The notes beneath the pieces were generated by a model, which was not told the DNA's origin, searched no databases, and worked only from the letters and a program-made list of their open reading frames with translations. The translations under genes and the position numbers were made by a program. From the NCBI RefSeq assembly GCF_009729075.1, contig NZ_VTGY01000020.1, positions 310,001 to 374,000 on the forward strand: a stretch of 64,000 nt of DNA, given 5' to 3'. The stretch is from Mycolicibacterium sp. CBMA 226 (GTDB lineage Bacteria; Actinomycetota; Actinomycetes; Mycobacteriales; Mycobacteriaceae). The number at the start of each line of letters is the position of its first letter. Position 1 is the first letter of the stretch. Of this stretch, positions 8,130 to 16,998 are shown in pieces.

Positions 8130-9295
8130 CTGGTCCAGGAGTCCCTGACGCTTGAAACGCACCCTGCAACTGTAGGTCGGCGTTCGCCCTCCCACCGCCG
8201 CAGCGCCATCCGGCACGGCTCCTCCAGCAGCGCATAACTCACCGCGGCCACTGCGAATCCGAAAGTCGTCGTCAAGACCATCACGACCGGCAGCGCGCCG
8301 GGGAACGCCGCCTGCCCGAGCATGGCGAGCACCATGTCCAGCGCGGCCAGATGCCAGAGAAACAGGCCGTACGACCAGCGGCCGAGCGTCACCATCGGAG
8401 CACTGCCCAGGACCCGGTGTTGATCACCTGGCGCATCGAGGACCAACGGCGCCAGCAGCGCCCCGGCGACGACGGCCCCCAGCGCCGTCCGCGCGATGAA
8501 CTGGCCGAGTGTGGCGTGGTGATGTCCGCCGGGCATCGCCAGCGGCGATGCCGCCACCAGAAAGGCGACGACCGCCACGACCATCAGGGTCGACCGTTGC
8601 CGGGCCAACCGGTGCAACCAGCTGAACGGCCGGAACATCCACTCCGCCAACAACATCCCGACGGCGAACCACGAGGCGTACGCGGGCAGCCAGTTCAGCG
8701 GATTGGCTCCGTAGTACGCGGGAATCGGCAGATACCCCCAGCCGAAACTGAGCAACGCCACCCCCGCGATCACCGGAATCCGAAGCCGCGGCGCCAGTTT
8801 CGCGGCCAGGAGCGCCAGCAGCGGCACGACCAGATAGAACGCCATCTCGACCGACAGACTCCACATCTGCGTCAGCCCGGCGATGAGGGTCTTCGGCACG
8901 GAGACCTGCGTCAGAGTCAGGTTCGCGATCCACACGGCGCGGTCCGCGCCATGGGCATCCGGCAGCAATGTCAGCACCGCGACCACCGTCACGAGATATG
9001 CGGGCATGATCCGGACCAGCCGGGAGCGGTAGTAGGGCGCCACCGCGGGTTCGGCCCGGAAGCCGTGCGCCGCGGCCGCATGGCCACGCCACAACAGGAA
9101 GCCCGACAACGCGAAGAAGACGGCCACCGCCAGATCGAAGCGGGCCAGCAACCGACCGAAGACACCATCGGTGTAGCCGGTCTGAAGCGCCACGTGCGTG
9201 AGCACCACGCCCAGCGCCGCGGCGGCCCGCAGCCCCTCCACAGCGGGCAGGAAACCGCGCGTGCCGCTGACGGGCTCGGGAGCGGGGGCGGTCAT
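8126..9295 (-). CDS. Acyltransferase family 3 membrane protein
   Basis: A 389-residue polytopic protein with about ten helices. Family landmarks are the N-terminal VEGLRAAAALGVVLTHV (conserved His), the FFALSGFLLWRGH loop, YYRSRLVRIMPAYL, QMWSLSVEMAFYLVVP and YGLFLWH near the end. Such enzymes move acyl groups across or at the membrane onto sugars or lipids. ATG 9295 is preceded by CACACT with 6-nt spacing, a possible leaderless -10. It is coupled to the downstream 155-residue protein by ATGA overlap. Confidence 0.85.
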   Translation of the reverse strand: MTAPAPEPVSGTRGFLPAVEGLRAAAALGVVLTHVALQTGYTDGVFGRLLARFDLAVAVFFALSGFLLWRGHAAAAHGFRAEPAVAPYYRSRLVRIMPAYLVTVVAVLTLLPDAHGADRAVWIANLTLTQVSVPKTLIAGLTQMWSLSVEMAFYLVVPLLALLAAKLAPRLRIPVIAGVALLSFGWGYLPIPAYYGANPLNWLPAYASWFAVGMLLAEWMFRPFSWLHRLARQRSTLMVVAVVAFLVAASPLAMPGGHHHATLGQFIARTALGAVVAGALLAPLVLDAPGDQHRVLGSAPMVTLGRWSYGLFLWHLAALDMVLAMLGQAAFPGALPVVMVLTTTFGFAVAAVSYALLEEPCRMALRRWEGERRPTVAGCVSSVRDSWTR

Positions 9296-9321
9296 GCGAT
9301 CAGTGTGCCCGAGAAGTGCGC

Positions 9322-11868
9322 TCAGCCACCGAAAAGCCCTGCATCGACGACCCGGATGACCGGTGCGCCGTCCGCGTCGGACGCGGCGAGGTCGACTTCC
9401 ACGTCGATGCCCCAGTCGTGATCGTGCGCCGGGTCGTCCAGGATCTGCCGGACCCGCCATACGTCGGGGGCGCGGTCGAAGATCAACATGGCGGGGCCGC
9501 GCGCGTCGCCCCCGGTGCCGATGTCGTCGTGCTCGGCGAAGTACTGCTCCCCCACCGCTTCCCAGCGCTGCGCCGTCCACCCCGATCCGGAGTCGAGGGC
9601 CCCGAGCTCGTCCCAGCGGCGCCGCGCCCACAGCTCCACGCGCCGGAACAGCGCGTTGCGGACCATCGCGGTGAATGCCCGCTCGTTGCCGGTCAACGGC
9701 CGGACCGGCGCCATCACCGCCACCTCGTCGACCTGATCGGCACTCGTCAGCTGCTCCCACTCGTCGAGCAGGCTCGAATCGACCTGGCGCACAAGCTCGC
9801 CCAGCCACTCCACGGTGTCGGTGAGTTCGTCGGTCCGGGCGGCTGCCGGGACGCCGGACCGCAGCGCCTTGAAGGCATCCGACAGGTAGCGCAGCACCGC
9901 ACCCTCGGTGCGGGTGAGCCCATAGGCGCTGACGTACTCCTTGAACGTCAGTCCCTGCTCCCACATCTCGCGCACGACGGACTTCGGGGCCGGGTGCCCG
10001 TCGGCCGCCCACGGATTGGTACGGCAGTACACCTCGAAGCAGTGCGTCAGCAGCTCGTCGAGCGGGCGCGGGTAGGTGATGTCATCGAGGAGTTCGATGC
10101 GTTCGTCGTACTCGATGCCCTCGGCCTTCATCGCGGCGACAGCCTCGCCCCGGGCCTTCTTCAATTGCGCCGCCAGGATCTGGCGCGGGTCCTCGAGCGT
10201 CGCCTCGATCACCGAAACGACATCGCGCGCAAAGGTTTCCGAATCGGGGTCGAGCAGCTCGACGGCGGCCAGCGCGAACGTCGACAGCGGCTGGTTCAGT
10301 GCGAAATCCGGCGGCAGGTCCACCGTCAGCCGGTACCGGCGCCCATCCGGTTCCGGTTCGGCCAGGCGTTCCAGGACCCCGGCCTGCAGCAGCGAGCGGG
10401 CGATACCGACCGCTTCGCGGATGTGCCGCAGCTGCCGTTTCCGTGGCTCGTGGTTCTCGCTGAGCAACCGGCGCATGGCCAGGCAGGGATCACCGGGACG
10501 GTCGACGACGTCGAGGATCATCGCCGTGGACACCCGCATGTTGCTCGTGAGCGCTTCGGGCGCGGCCTCGACGAGTCGCTTCATGGTGTTCTCGCCCCAT
10601 GGCACCATGCCCTCTGGCGCCTTACGGCGCACCAGCTTTCGGCGCTTCTTCGGATCGTCTGCGACCTTGGCGAACTGCTTGAGGTTCTCGACCTCGTGCT
10701 CGGGCGCCTGCACCACGACGGTGCCGGCGGTGTCGTAACCGGCCCGCCCGGCGCGGCCGGCGATCTGGTGGAATTCGCGGGCGTTGAGCAGGCGGGTGCG
10801 GGTGCCGTCGTACTTGGACAGGGCCGAGAAGACGACGGTGCGGATCGGCACGTTGATGCCGACACCGAGGGTGTCGGTGCCGCAGATGACCTTCAGCAAC
10901 CCCGCTTGGGCCAGTTGCTCCACCAGGCGCCGGTACTTGGGCAGCATGCCGGCGTGGTGCACGCCGATGCCGTGCCGGACCAGCCGCGACAGCGTCGAGC
11001 CGAACGCCGTCGTGAAACGGAAACCGCCGATGTGCTCGGCAATAGCCGCCTTCTCCTCCTTCGTGCTCACGTTGACGCTCATCAGCGCCTGCGCCCGCTC
11101 CAGCGCAGCGGCCTGGGTGAAGTGCACGACATAGATCGGTGACTGCCTGGTCTGCAAGAGGTCGGCGATGGTTTCGTGCATCGCCGTCGTCGCGTAGCTG
11201 TAGAACAGCGGCACCGGGCGCTCGGCGCCGGCCACGAGCGCCGTCGGCCGGCCGGTGCGCCGGGTGAGGTCCTCACGCAACACGGTGACGTCACCGAGCG
11301 TCGCCGACATCAACAGGAACTGGGCCTTCGGCAGCTCCAGCAGTGGCACCTGCCAGGCCCAACCCCGGTCGGGATCGCCGTAGAAATGGAACTCGTCCAT
11401 GACCACCAGCCCGATGTCCGCCTCGGCGCCTTCCCGCAGCGCGATGTTCGCGAGAATCTCGGCTGTGCACGCGATGACGGGCGCCCCGGCGTTGACCGCC
11501 GCGTCGCCGGTGAGCATGCCGACATTCGCGGCACCGAACACGTCGCACAGGGCGAAGAACTTCTCACTGACCAGAGCCTTGATCGGCGCCGTGTAGTAAC
11601 TCCGTCGATTCGCGGCCAGCGCGAAGTACACCCCGCCGGTGGCCACCAGTGACTTGCCCGAACCGGTCGGCGTCGCCAGCACCACGTTGGCACCACTGAC
11701 GAGCTCGATGAGCGCCTCCTCCTGCGCCGGATACAGCGCCGTGCCCGACGCCTCGGCCCATTCGGCGAACGAGGCGAGCAGTTCGTCGGCGTCAGTGCCT
11801 GCGGCGCGCAGGGCGGACAGGTCGGCGGGGTCGTCCAAGAGGGATATGCGGGGTGCCATCGTGTGCAC
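9322..11868 (-). CDS. DEAD/DEAH-box helicase with DUF3516 C-terminal domain
   Basis: An 848-residue superfamily 2 helicase of the Ski2-like group. Motif I is ATPTGSGKS (about residue 65), motif II is DEFH, motif III MSATLGD, and motif VI QIAGRAGRAGYD. The C-terminal half (about 520-848) matches the DUF3516 region found on mycobacterial helicases. It likely unwinds RNA or DNA using ATP; the substrate is unknown. ATG 11868 or 11859 could be the start. It is divergent from the GAP-cyclase fusion with a gap of about 72 nt. Confidence 0.9.
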   Translation of the reverse strand: MHTMAPRISLLDDPADLSALRAAGTDADELLASFAEWAEASGTALYPAQEEALIELVSGANVVLATPTGSGKSLVATGGVYFALAANRRSYYTAPIKALVSEKFFALCDVFGAANVGMLTGDAAVNAGAPVIACTAEILANIALREGAEADIGLVVMDEFHFYGDPDRGWAWQVPLLELPKAQFLLMSATLGDVTVLREDLTRRTGRPTALVAGAERPVPLFYSYATTAMHETIADLLQTRQSPIYVVHFTQAAALERAQALMSVNVSTKEEKAAIAEHIGGFRFTTAFGSTLSRLVRHGIGVHHAGMLPKYRRLVEQLAQAGLLKVICGTDTLGVGINVPIRTVVFSALSKYDGTRTRLLNAREFHQIAGRAGRAGYDTAGTVVVQAPEHEVENLKQFAKVADDPKKRRKLVRRKAPEGMVPWGENTMKRLVEAAPEALTSNMRVSTAMILDVVDRPGDPCLAMRRLLSENHEPRKRQLRHIREAVGIARSLLQAGVLERLAEPEPDGRRYRLTVDLPPDFALNQPLSTFALAAVELLDPDSETFARDVVSVIEATLEDPRQILAAQLKKARGEAVAAMKAEGIEYDERIELLDDITYPRPLDELLTHCFEVYCRTNPWAADGHPAPKSVVREMWEQGLTFKEYVSAYGLTRTEGAVLRYLSDAFKALRSGVPAAARTDELTDTVEWLGELVRQVDSSLLDEWEQLTSADQVDEVAVMAPVRPLTGNERAFTAMVRNALFRRVELWARRRWDELGALDSGSGWTAQRWEAVGEQYFAEHDDIGTGGDARGPAMLIFDRAPDVWRVRQILDDPAHDHDWGIDVEVDLAASDADGAPVIRVVDAGLFGG

Positions 11869-11940
11869 CAGCCTGCCCGATCACCGGCCGCACGTCTGCG
11901 GCGGGCGGGCGCTGGGACGGCTGATGTCAGGATGGCTGGT

Positions 11941-13296
11941 GTGACGTGGTTGATCCCCGACGCGCTCATCGTGGCGCTGTCCCCGATGGCGGTCCTGCCG
12001 CCGGTGCTCCTGCTGCTGTATTCGGACCGACCCCGCAGCACCGGTCTGACCTACCTGTGCGGGTGGCTCGCCGGGATGGCGGCGGTGATCAGCGCCGTGG
12101 TGCTGGTGTCGCCGGTCGGTCGATCGCACGCCGCCGCGACCAGTTCCCGCCTGCAGCTCGGCATCGGTGTGGTGCTCATCGCGCTCGGCGTCGTCACTTG
12201 GCTGCGGCGCAGGCACTACGCGCAGGCGACGGGCTGGCTCACCCGGTTGCAGACCGCCTCACCACTGGTCACGGGTATCACCGGGCTGGTCTTCGCGGTC
12301 GCAAACCCGAAGTTCATCCTGGCGTGCCTCGCCGGTGGCGTGGCCATCGACGCCCTGCTCACCGCGCCCGCCGAAAAGGCCGGTGCCATCAGCTTTTTCG
12401 TCGTACTGGCCGGATCCACCACCGCCGCGCCGATCATCGCGCACCTGGTCGCCGCACGATACGCCGACAATGGCCTCGAGCGGATGCGCCACTGGGTGCA
12501 GGAACACACCGCCGCGATCACCGCGGTGACGCTGACGGCCGTCGGCACGCTCCTGGTCGCGGTGGCGTCAATCCCCACCGCCGCTGCCGATCAGGTCGCC
12601 AACCGCTACCCCGTCATCCTCCAACGCTTCGACCACGATCCCGCGGCCTTCACCGAAGGCCTGTTCGCCGACGGTGCGACGCTGTACGAAAGTACGGGCC
12701 TCGAAGGACAGTCCGCGCTGCGCGAACTCGACGCAGACACCGGTCAGCTGCGCCGCGCAGTCCCGCTGCCGCCCGCCTATTTCGGCGAGGGCATCGCCGA
12801 TGCCGGCGCGCATCTGTGGCAGCTGACGTACGACAACGGCATCGCGATCGAGTGGGACAAGGCCACGCTGAGCATGCTGCGCGAGGTGCCGCTGAACGGG
12901 CAGGGGTGGGGCCTGTGCCGCGCGGGTGAGCGGCTGGTCCGCAGCGACGGTTCCGCCGTCCTGCATTTCCACGCGCTGGACGACATGCACGAGACGGGCA
13001 CCATGGCCGTGACCTACAACGGAACTCCGGTGTCGGGCCTCAACAGCCTCGACTGCGCCGGCAACCGGATCTGGGCCAACGTGTTCCCCACCGATCAGAT
13101 CATCGGGATCGATATCGCGACCGGTGCCGTCCAGGCCGTCGTGAACGCCATCGCGCTGCGCGACGCCGCCTGGCGCGGCGAGGCCGGCGTGCTCAACGGC
13201 ATCGCGCACCTCGGCGGCGCGAACGGCAACGAACAGTTCCTGGTCACCGGCAAGAACTGGCCGGCGATGTACCGGGTGCGGTTCGATCCGGCCTGA
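11941..13296 (+). CDS. GAP-family six-helix membrane protein fused to glutaminyl-peptide cyclotransferase
   Basis: A 451-residue fusion. Residues 1 to about 215 form six helices resembling GAP/Sap (peptidoglycolipid-addressing, LysE-like) proteins, with GLVFAVANPKFILA in helix 4. Residues about 220-451 are a plant/bacterial-type glutaminyl cyclase β-propeller: DHDPAAFTEGLF, YFGEGIADAG, LWQLTYDNG, EWDKATL, WGLCRAGERLVRSDGS, and the terminal FLVTGKNWPAMYRVRF. The last helix ends in SIPTAAADQ, a signal-peptidase-like site. GTG 11941 follows AGGA by 8 nt; ATG 11932 is an alternative. The cyclase part is closely similar to the separate secreted protein at 54.2 kb. Confidence 0.85.
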   Translation: MTWLIPDALIVALSPMAVLPPVLLLLYSDRPRSTGLTYLCGWLAGMAAVISAVVLVSPVGRSHAAATSSRLQLGIGVVLIALGVVTWLRRRHYAQATGWLTRLQTASPLVTGITGLVFAVANPKFILACLAGGVAIDALLTAPAEKAGAISFFVVLAGSTTAAPIIAHLVAARYADNGLERMRHWVQEHTAAITAVTLTAVGTLLVAVASIPTAAADQVANRYPVILQRFDHDPAAFTEGLFADGATLYESTGLEGQSALRELDADTGQLRRAVPLPPAYFGEGIADAGAHLWQLTYDNGIAIEWDKATLSMLREVPLNGQGWGLCRAGERLVRSDGSAVLHFHALDDMHETGTMAVTYNGTPVSGLNSLDCAGNRIWANVFPTDQIIGIDIATGAVQAVVNAIALRDAAWRGEAGVLNGIAHLGGANGNEQFLVTGKNWPAMYRVRFDPA

Positions 13297-13331
13297 GAAA
13301 TTCAGGTGCGCCGACGCTCCGCCGTACGCTG

Positions 13332-13505
13332 GTGACGATCGACTGTTTCGCCGGCCGATCGGTGGCCGCCAAGCGCGAGCTGTACCGCGAGATCACCGGT
13401 CGCCTTGCCGCCTTCGACATTCCGGCCGACCACATCACGATCCTGCTCCGCGAGAGCGCACTTGAGAACTGGGCGTCCGCGGTGGGTAGGCGGCCTGCGA
13501 CGTGA
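13332..13505 (+). pseudogene. 4-oxalocrotonate tautomerase-family remnant
   Basis: From GTG 13332, 57 codons read VTIDCFAGRSVAAKREL, then ITGRLAAFDIPADHITILL and ENWASAVGRR. This is the small tautomerase fold pattern (GRS near the N-terminus and NW near the end). Active enzymes begin Met-Pro with Pro1 as the catalytic base. Here the two codons that would be ATG CCx are CGT ACG, so the catalytic proline and normal start are missing. It may be a decayed gene or a non-catalytic protein from GTG. Confidence 0.5.
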
Positions 13506-13559
13506 ACCTCGGCTTCGACGTGAATGTCTGATCGCATATTCACGGCCGCCCCACGGCGA

Positions 13560-13565
13560 TAGGCT
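13560..13565 (+). promoter_or_regulatory. Probable -10 element of the isocitrate lyase gene
   Basis: TAGGCT, a common mycobacterial -10 sequence, lies 40 nt before ATG 13606. It would give a short leader containing the ribosome site AAGGAG (13594-13599). Confidence 0.4.
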
Positions 13566-13605
13566 CGGAAGGCTCATCGGAAACAAGCTCAGCAAGGAGC
13601 AGTCC

Positions 13606-15882
13606 ATGACCCTCGAAGCAGTCGCGACGTCATTCGAGCAGAACGTCGCCGCCGTGCAGGAGTATTTCGACAGCCCTCGTTTCGACGGCATCACGCGGCT
13701 CTACACCGCACGCCAGGTTGTCGAACAGCGCGGCACCATCCCGTCCGACTACCCGGTGGCCAGGCAGGCCGCCGAAGCGTTCTATCCGCGATTGCGGGAA
13801 CTGTTCGCACAGAAGAAGAGCATCACCACGTTCGGGCCGTACTCCCCCGGTCAAGCCGTGGTGATGAAACGGATCGGCATCGAAGGCATTTACCTCGGCG
13901 GCTGGGCCACCTCGGCCAAGGGCTCCATCAGCGAGGACCCCGGACCCGACCTCGCCAGCTATCCCCTGAGCCAGGTGCCCGACGAAGCCGCCGGCCTGGT
14001 CCGCGCGCTGCTGACCGCCGACCGCAACCAGCAGTACCTGCGCCTGCAGATGACCGACGAACAACGGGCGACCACCCCCGCCGTCGACTATCGGCCGTTC
14101 ATCATCGCCGACGCCGACACCGGCCACGGTGGAGATGCGCACGTACGCAACCTCATTCGCCGCTTCGTCGAGTCCGGCGTCCCCGGCTACCACATCGAGG
14201 ATCAGCGGCCCGGCACGAAGAAGTGCGGCCACCAGGGCGGCAAGGTGCTGGTCCCGTCCGACGAGCAGCTCAAGCGCCTCAACACCGCGCGCTTCCAGCT
14301 GGACATGATGGGTGTGCCCGGAATCATCGTGGCGCGCACCGACGCCGAGGCCGCCAACCTCATCGACAGCGCTGCCGATGAGCGCGACCAGCCGTTCCTG
14401 CTGGGCGCCACCAACCTCAAGATTCCGTCCTACAAGTCGTGTTTCCTCGCGATGGTGCGCCGATTCCACGACAAGGGCGTCACCGATCTGCGCGGACACC
14501 TGCTCTACGCACTGCCCGAAGGCCAGTACGCCACCGCCGAGGCCTGGCTGGACAGCCACGGCATCGCGGCCCTGATCGACGATGCCGCCGCGGCGTGGGA
14601 CCCCCATGCGGGGCAGTCCGTCGACGCGGTGTTCGACAAGGTCGAGTCGAAGTTTGTCGAGGCCTGGCAGGCGGATTCGGGGTTGAACACCTACTGCGAG
14701 GCCGTCGCCGAAGTGCTGCAGTTCCGGGCCAAGGAAGGCGAAGCCACGACGGTGAGTCCCGAGGAGTGGCGAAAGTTCGCGGCCCGCGCGTCGCTGTACG
14801 CGGCCCGGGAGAAGGCACGTGAACTGGGGGCCGACGTCGCGTGGGATTGTGAGCTCGCCAAGACCCCCGAAGGCTACTACCAGGTGCGCGGCGGCATCCC
14901 CTATGCCATCGCGAAATCTCTTGCGGCCGCGCCGTTTGCGGACATCCTGTGGATGGAGACCAAGACCGCCGATCTAGCCGACGCCCGGGAATTCGCGGAG
15001 GCCATCCACGCCGAGTTCCCGGACCAGATGCTGGCGTACAACCTGTCGCCGTCGTTCAACTGGGACACCACGGGCATGACCGACGACGAAATGCGCGCGT
15101 TCCCAGAGGAACTCGGCAAGATGGGATTCGTCTTCAACTTCATCACCTACGGCGGCCATCAGGTGGACGGTGTGGCGTGCGAAGAATTCGCCACGTCCCT
15201 GCGGCAGGAAGGCATGCTGGCACTGGCTCGGCTGCAACGCAAGATGCGGCTCGTCGAATCTCCTTACCGCACACCGCAAACTCTGGTCGGCGGGCCACGT
15301 AGCGACGCCGCGCTAGCCGCGTCGTCGGGACGCACCGCGACCACCAAGGCGATGGGCGCCGGCTCGACGCAGCACCAGCACCTGGTCCAGACCGAGGTGC
15401 CCAAGAAGCTGCTCGAAGAGTGGCTGGCCATGTGGAGCGATCACTACCAGATCGGCGAGAAGCTGCACGTGCAGCTACGGCCGCGGCGCGCCGGTTCGGA
15501 CGTCCTGGATCTCGGCATCTACGGCAGCGGCGACGAGCCGCTGGCGAACGTCGTCGTCGACCCGATCAAGGACCGGCACGGGCGCAACATCCTCACGGTG
15601 CGTGACCAGAACACCTTCGCCGAGAAGCTGCGCCAGAAGCGCCTCATGGACCTGATCCACGTGTGGCTGATCCACCGGTTCAAGGCGGAGATCGTCTACT
15701 ACGTGACGCCCACCGAGGACAACATCTACCAAACCGAGAAGATGAAGTCGCACGGCCTGTTCAGCAACGTCTACCAGGAGGTCGGCGAGATCATCGTCGC
15801 CGACGTGAACAAGCCGCGCATCGATGAACTGCTCGCGCCGGACCGTGAGGCCCTGTCGCGGCTGATCCGCAAGGAGGACTGA
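13606..15882 (+). CDS. aceA: Isocitrate lyase 2, long form
   Basis: A 758-residue isocitrate lyase of the ICL2 type (M. tuberculosis ICL2 is about 766 residues), far longer than ICL1. It cleaves isocitrate to glyoxylate and succinate in the glyoxylate shunt and can serve as methylisocitrate lyase. The catalytic loop GTKKCGH (Cys207) and metal-site ADADTGHGG are intact. The C-terminal domain (about 600-758) carries EEWLAMWSDHYQIGEKLHVQL and the regulatory region reported to respond to acetyl-CoA in ICL2. ATG 13606 has AAGGAG upstream. Confidence 0.95.
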   Translation: MTLEAVATSFEQNVAAVQEYFDSPRFDGITRLYTARQVVEQRGTIPSDYPVARQAAEAFYPRLRELFAQKKSITTFGPYSPGQAVVMKRIGIEGIYLGGWATSAKGSISEDPGPDLASYPLSQVPDEAAGLVRALLTADRNQQYLRLQMTDEQRATTPAVDYRPFIIADADTGHGGDAHVRNLIRRFVESGVPGYHIEDQRPGTKKCGHQGGKVLVPSDEQLKRLNTARFQLDMMGVPGIIVARTDAEAANLIDSAADERDQPFLLGATNLKIPSYKSCFLAMVRRFHDKGVTDLRGHLLYALPEGQYATAEAWLDSHGIAALIDDAAAAWDPHAGQSVDAVFDKVESKFVEAWQADSGLNTYCEAVAEVLQFRAKEGEATTVSPEEWRKFAARASLYAAREKARELGADVAWDCELAKTPEGYYQVRGGIPYAIAKSLAAAPFADILWMETKTADLADAREFAEAIHAEFPDQMLAYNLSPSFNWDTTGMTDDEMRAFPEELGKMGFVFNFITYGGHQVDGVACEEFATSLRQEGMLALARLQRKMRLVESPYRTPQTLVGGPRSDAALAASSGRTATTKAMGAGSTQHQHLVQTEVPKKLLEEWLAMWSDHYQIGEKLHVQLRPRRAGSDVLDLGIYGSGDEPLANVVVDPIKDRHGRNILTVRDQNTFAEKLRQKRLMDLIHVWLIHRFKAEIVYYVTPTEDNIYQTEKMKSHGLFSNVYQEVGEIIVADVNKPRIDELLAPDREALSRLIRKED

Positions 15883-15885
15883 CGG

Positions 15886-15941
15886 ACCGGCGGCCGCCAC
15901 GGCTGAGACGCTCGGGGGCTCATACCGTGGCGGCCGCCGGT
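15886..15941. terminator. Bidirectional terminator between convergent aceA and transporter genes
   Basis: A perfect 17-bp inverted repeat: arms 15886-15902 and 15925-15941 (core GGCGGCCGCC), loop 22 nt. It begins 3 nt after the aceA stop. The right arm lies inside the transporter gene and encodes its final PAAATV residues. The symmetry suits both converging transcripts. Confidence 0.7.
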
Positions 15942-16780
15942 TCCTCTTCTGCCGCACCGAATATCGCGATCGCCACCGCACCGGCAACCGCGGTGGCGAA
16001 GGCGACACCCACCAGCCAGCCGAGTCCCGGCTTGGCCACATCGCCGAGGAGCAGGACGCCGACGACGCCGGGAATCACCGTCTCCCCCATGACGAGTGCG
16101 GCGGCCACTCCGTTCACCGAACCGATCTGCAGTGCGACGGTGAACAGATAGAAGCCGCCACCGCCGGCGATCAATACCGCCCACGCCGCCGGGTCGGACA
16201 CGAGGGCGTGCCAGTGAAACGGGTCCAGCCCGTGAGTGATCCGGACCGCGACGGCCATGGCGCCGTACAGAATCCCGGCGATCAGCCCGGCCGGAACCGC
16301 GGCCTTCTTGCCCAGCACGCGGACGAGCACCACCCCGAAGACGAAGATCAGCACCGATACCGCGAGCACGCTCCAATGCATGTGCCGGCCCGGCACTTCG
16401 GTGCCGAGCTCACCGGCGCTGAAACCCAGAACGCAGAGTGCCGCAAGGACTATCGCGATGGCGACCCAGTCCCGCGCCCGCAGGTGCACCCCGAGCACCA
16501 GCACACTCAGCACCGCCGTCACAGCGAGATTGGCACTCATGATGGTCTGCGACAGGAACAACGGGATCAGCCGCGCCGACACCAGGCTGCCGAGGAACCC
16601 CAGCGCGTCCAGGAGCATGCCGACGAGGAACAGAGGCGCCAGGATCGCCGTCACCGTCGAGCGGAACGTCGGGGCCGTGACGGCAGCTTCACCGCCTCGA
16701 CGCGCGGCGTGGGACTGCAGAACCGACGCGGTGCCGTAGCTGAAACAGGCGACCAGTGCCGCGATGACGCCGATCAGCAT
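15920..16780 (-). CDS. DMT-superfamily (EamA-like) transporter
   Basis: A 286-residue membrane protein with about nine or ten helices and the two-fold layout of drug/metabolite transporters (helices near MLIGVIAALVACFSYGTASVLQ, FLGSLVSARLIPLFLSQ, VAIAIVLAALCVLGF and the C-terminal GETVIPGVVGVLLLGD). ATG 16780 is chosen because hydrophobic helix 1 starts there and a short upstream ORF stops just inside it. A TTG at 16828 would add 16 unremarkable residues but overlaps a -10 hexamer. The substrate is unknown. Confidence 0.75.
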   Translation of the reverse strand: MLIGVIAALVACFSYGTASVLQSHAARRGGEAAVTAPTFRSTVTAILAPLFLVGMLLDALGFLGSLVSARLIPLFLSQTIMSANLAVTAVLSVLVLGVHLRARDWVAIAIVLAALCVLGFSAGELGTEVPGRHMHWSVLAVSVLIFVFGVVLVRVLGKKAAVPAGLIAGILYGAMAVAVRITHGLDPFHWHALVSDPAAWAVLIAGGGGFYLFTVALQIGSVNGVAAALVMGETVIPGVVGVLLLGDVAKPGLGWLVGVAFATAVAGAVAIAIFGAAEEEPAAATV

Positions 16781-16821
16781 TGCTTGGTTCCGGCGTGGAC
16801 GAACCGAGGGTTGGCAGACAT
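16774..16821 (-). CDS. Leaderless 15-codon upstream ORF of the transporter gene
   Basis: ATG 16821 stands 6 nt after a TACAAT hexamer, so a transcript would begin at its A. The frame reads MSANPRFVHAGTKQC and stops at 16774-16776, four nucleotides inside the transporter ATG (16778-16780). Ribosomes ending here could re-initiate on the transporter, which has no clear Shine-Dalgarno site. The peptide ends in Cys. This is inferred from the sequence only. Confidence 0.5.
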   Translation of the reverse strand: MSANPRFVHAGTKQC

Positions 16822-16827
16822 CGGCCA

Positions 16828-16833
16828 ATTGTA
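16828..16833 (-). promoter_or_regulatory. -10 element for the transporter uORF
   Basis: TACAAT on the minus strand, with 6 nt to ATG 16821. It gives a leaderless mRNA whose first codon is the uORF start. Confidence 0.55.
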
Positions 16834-16998
16834 GGAGTGCGACGGGGCCGGCCCCCTGCGCACGAATCCTCGGCGACTGTCATTGCCCAAATCGAGACCC
16901 ACTACTTACGTCTGGCACAGCTGGTCCACAACCTGACGGCGTTGCATGGTCGGACCGGAGCTCGATGCCCTGCCGTCGACAGCCGAGAACGGAGACCG

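Noticed and set aside
7164..8237. 357-codon plus-strand frame across two minus-strand genes
   Set aside because: Low-complexity translation spanning a secreted protein gene and a conserved protein gene on the other strand; no ribosome site.
9296..10012. N-terminal extension of the acyltransferase frame
   Set aside because: The upstream part lies antiparallel in frame inside the helicase gene; family homology begins at ATG 9295.
9316..11142. Long plus-strand frame opposite the DUF3516 helicase
   Set aside because: It has no recognisable protein features and runs antisense to a gene with a full set of helicase motifs; long antisense frames are expected in GC-rich coding DNA.
16828..16830. TTG 16828 as start of the DMT transporter
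   Set aside because: It overlaps the TACAAT hexamer, so a transcript from that promoter would not include it; ATG 16780 at the first helix fits better.
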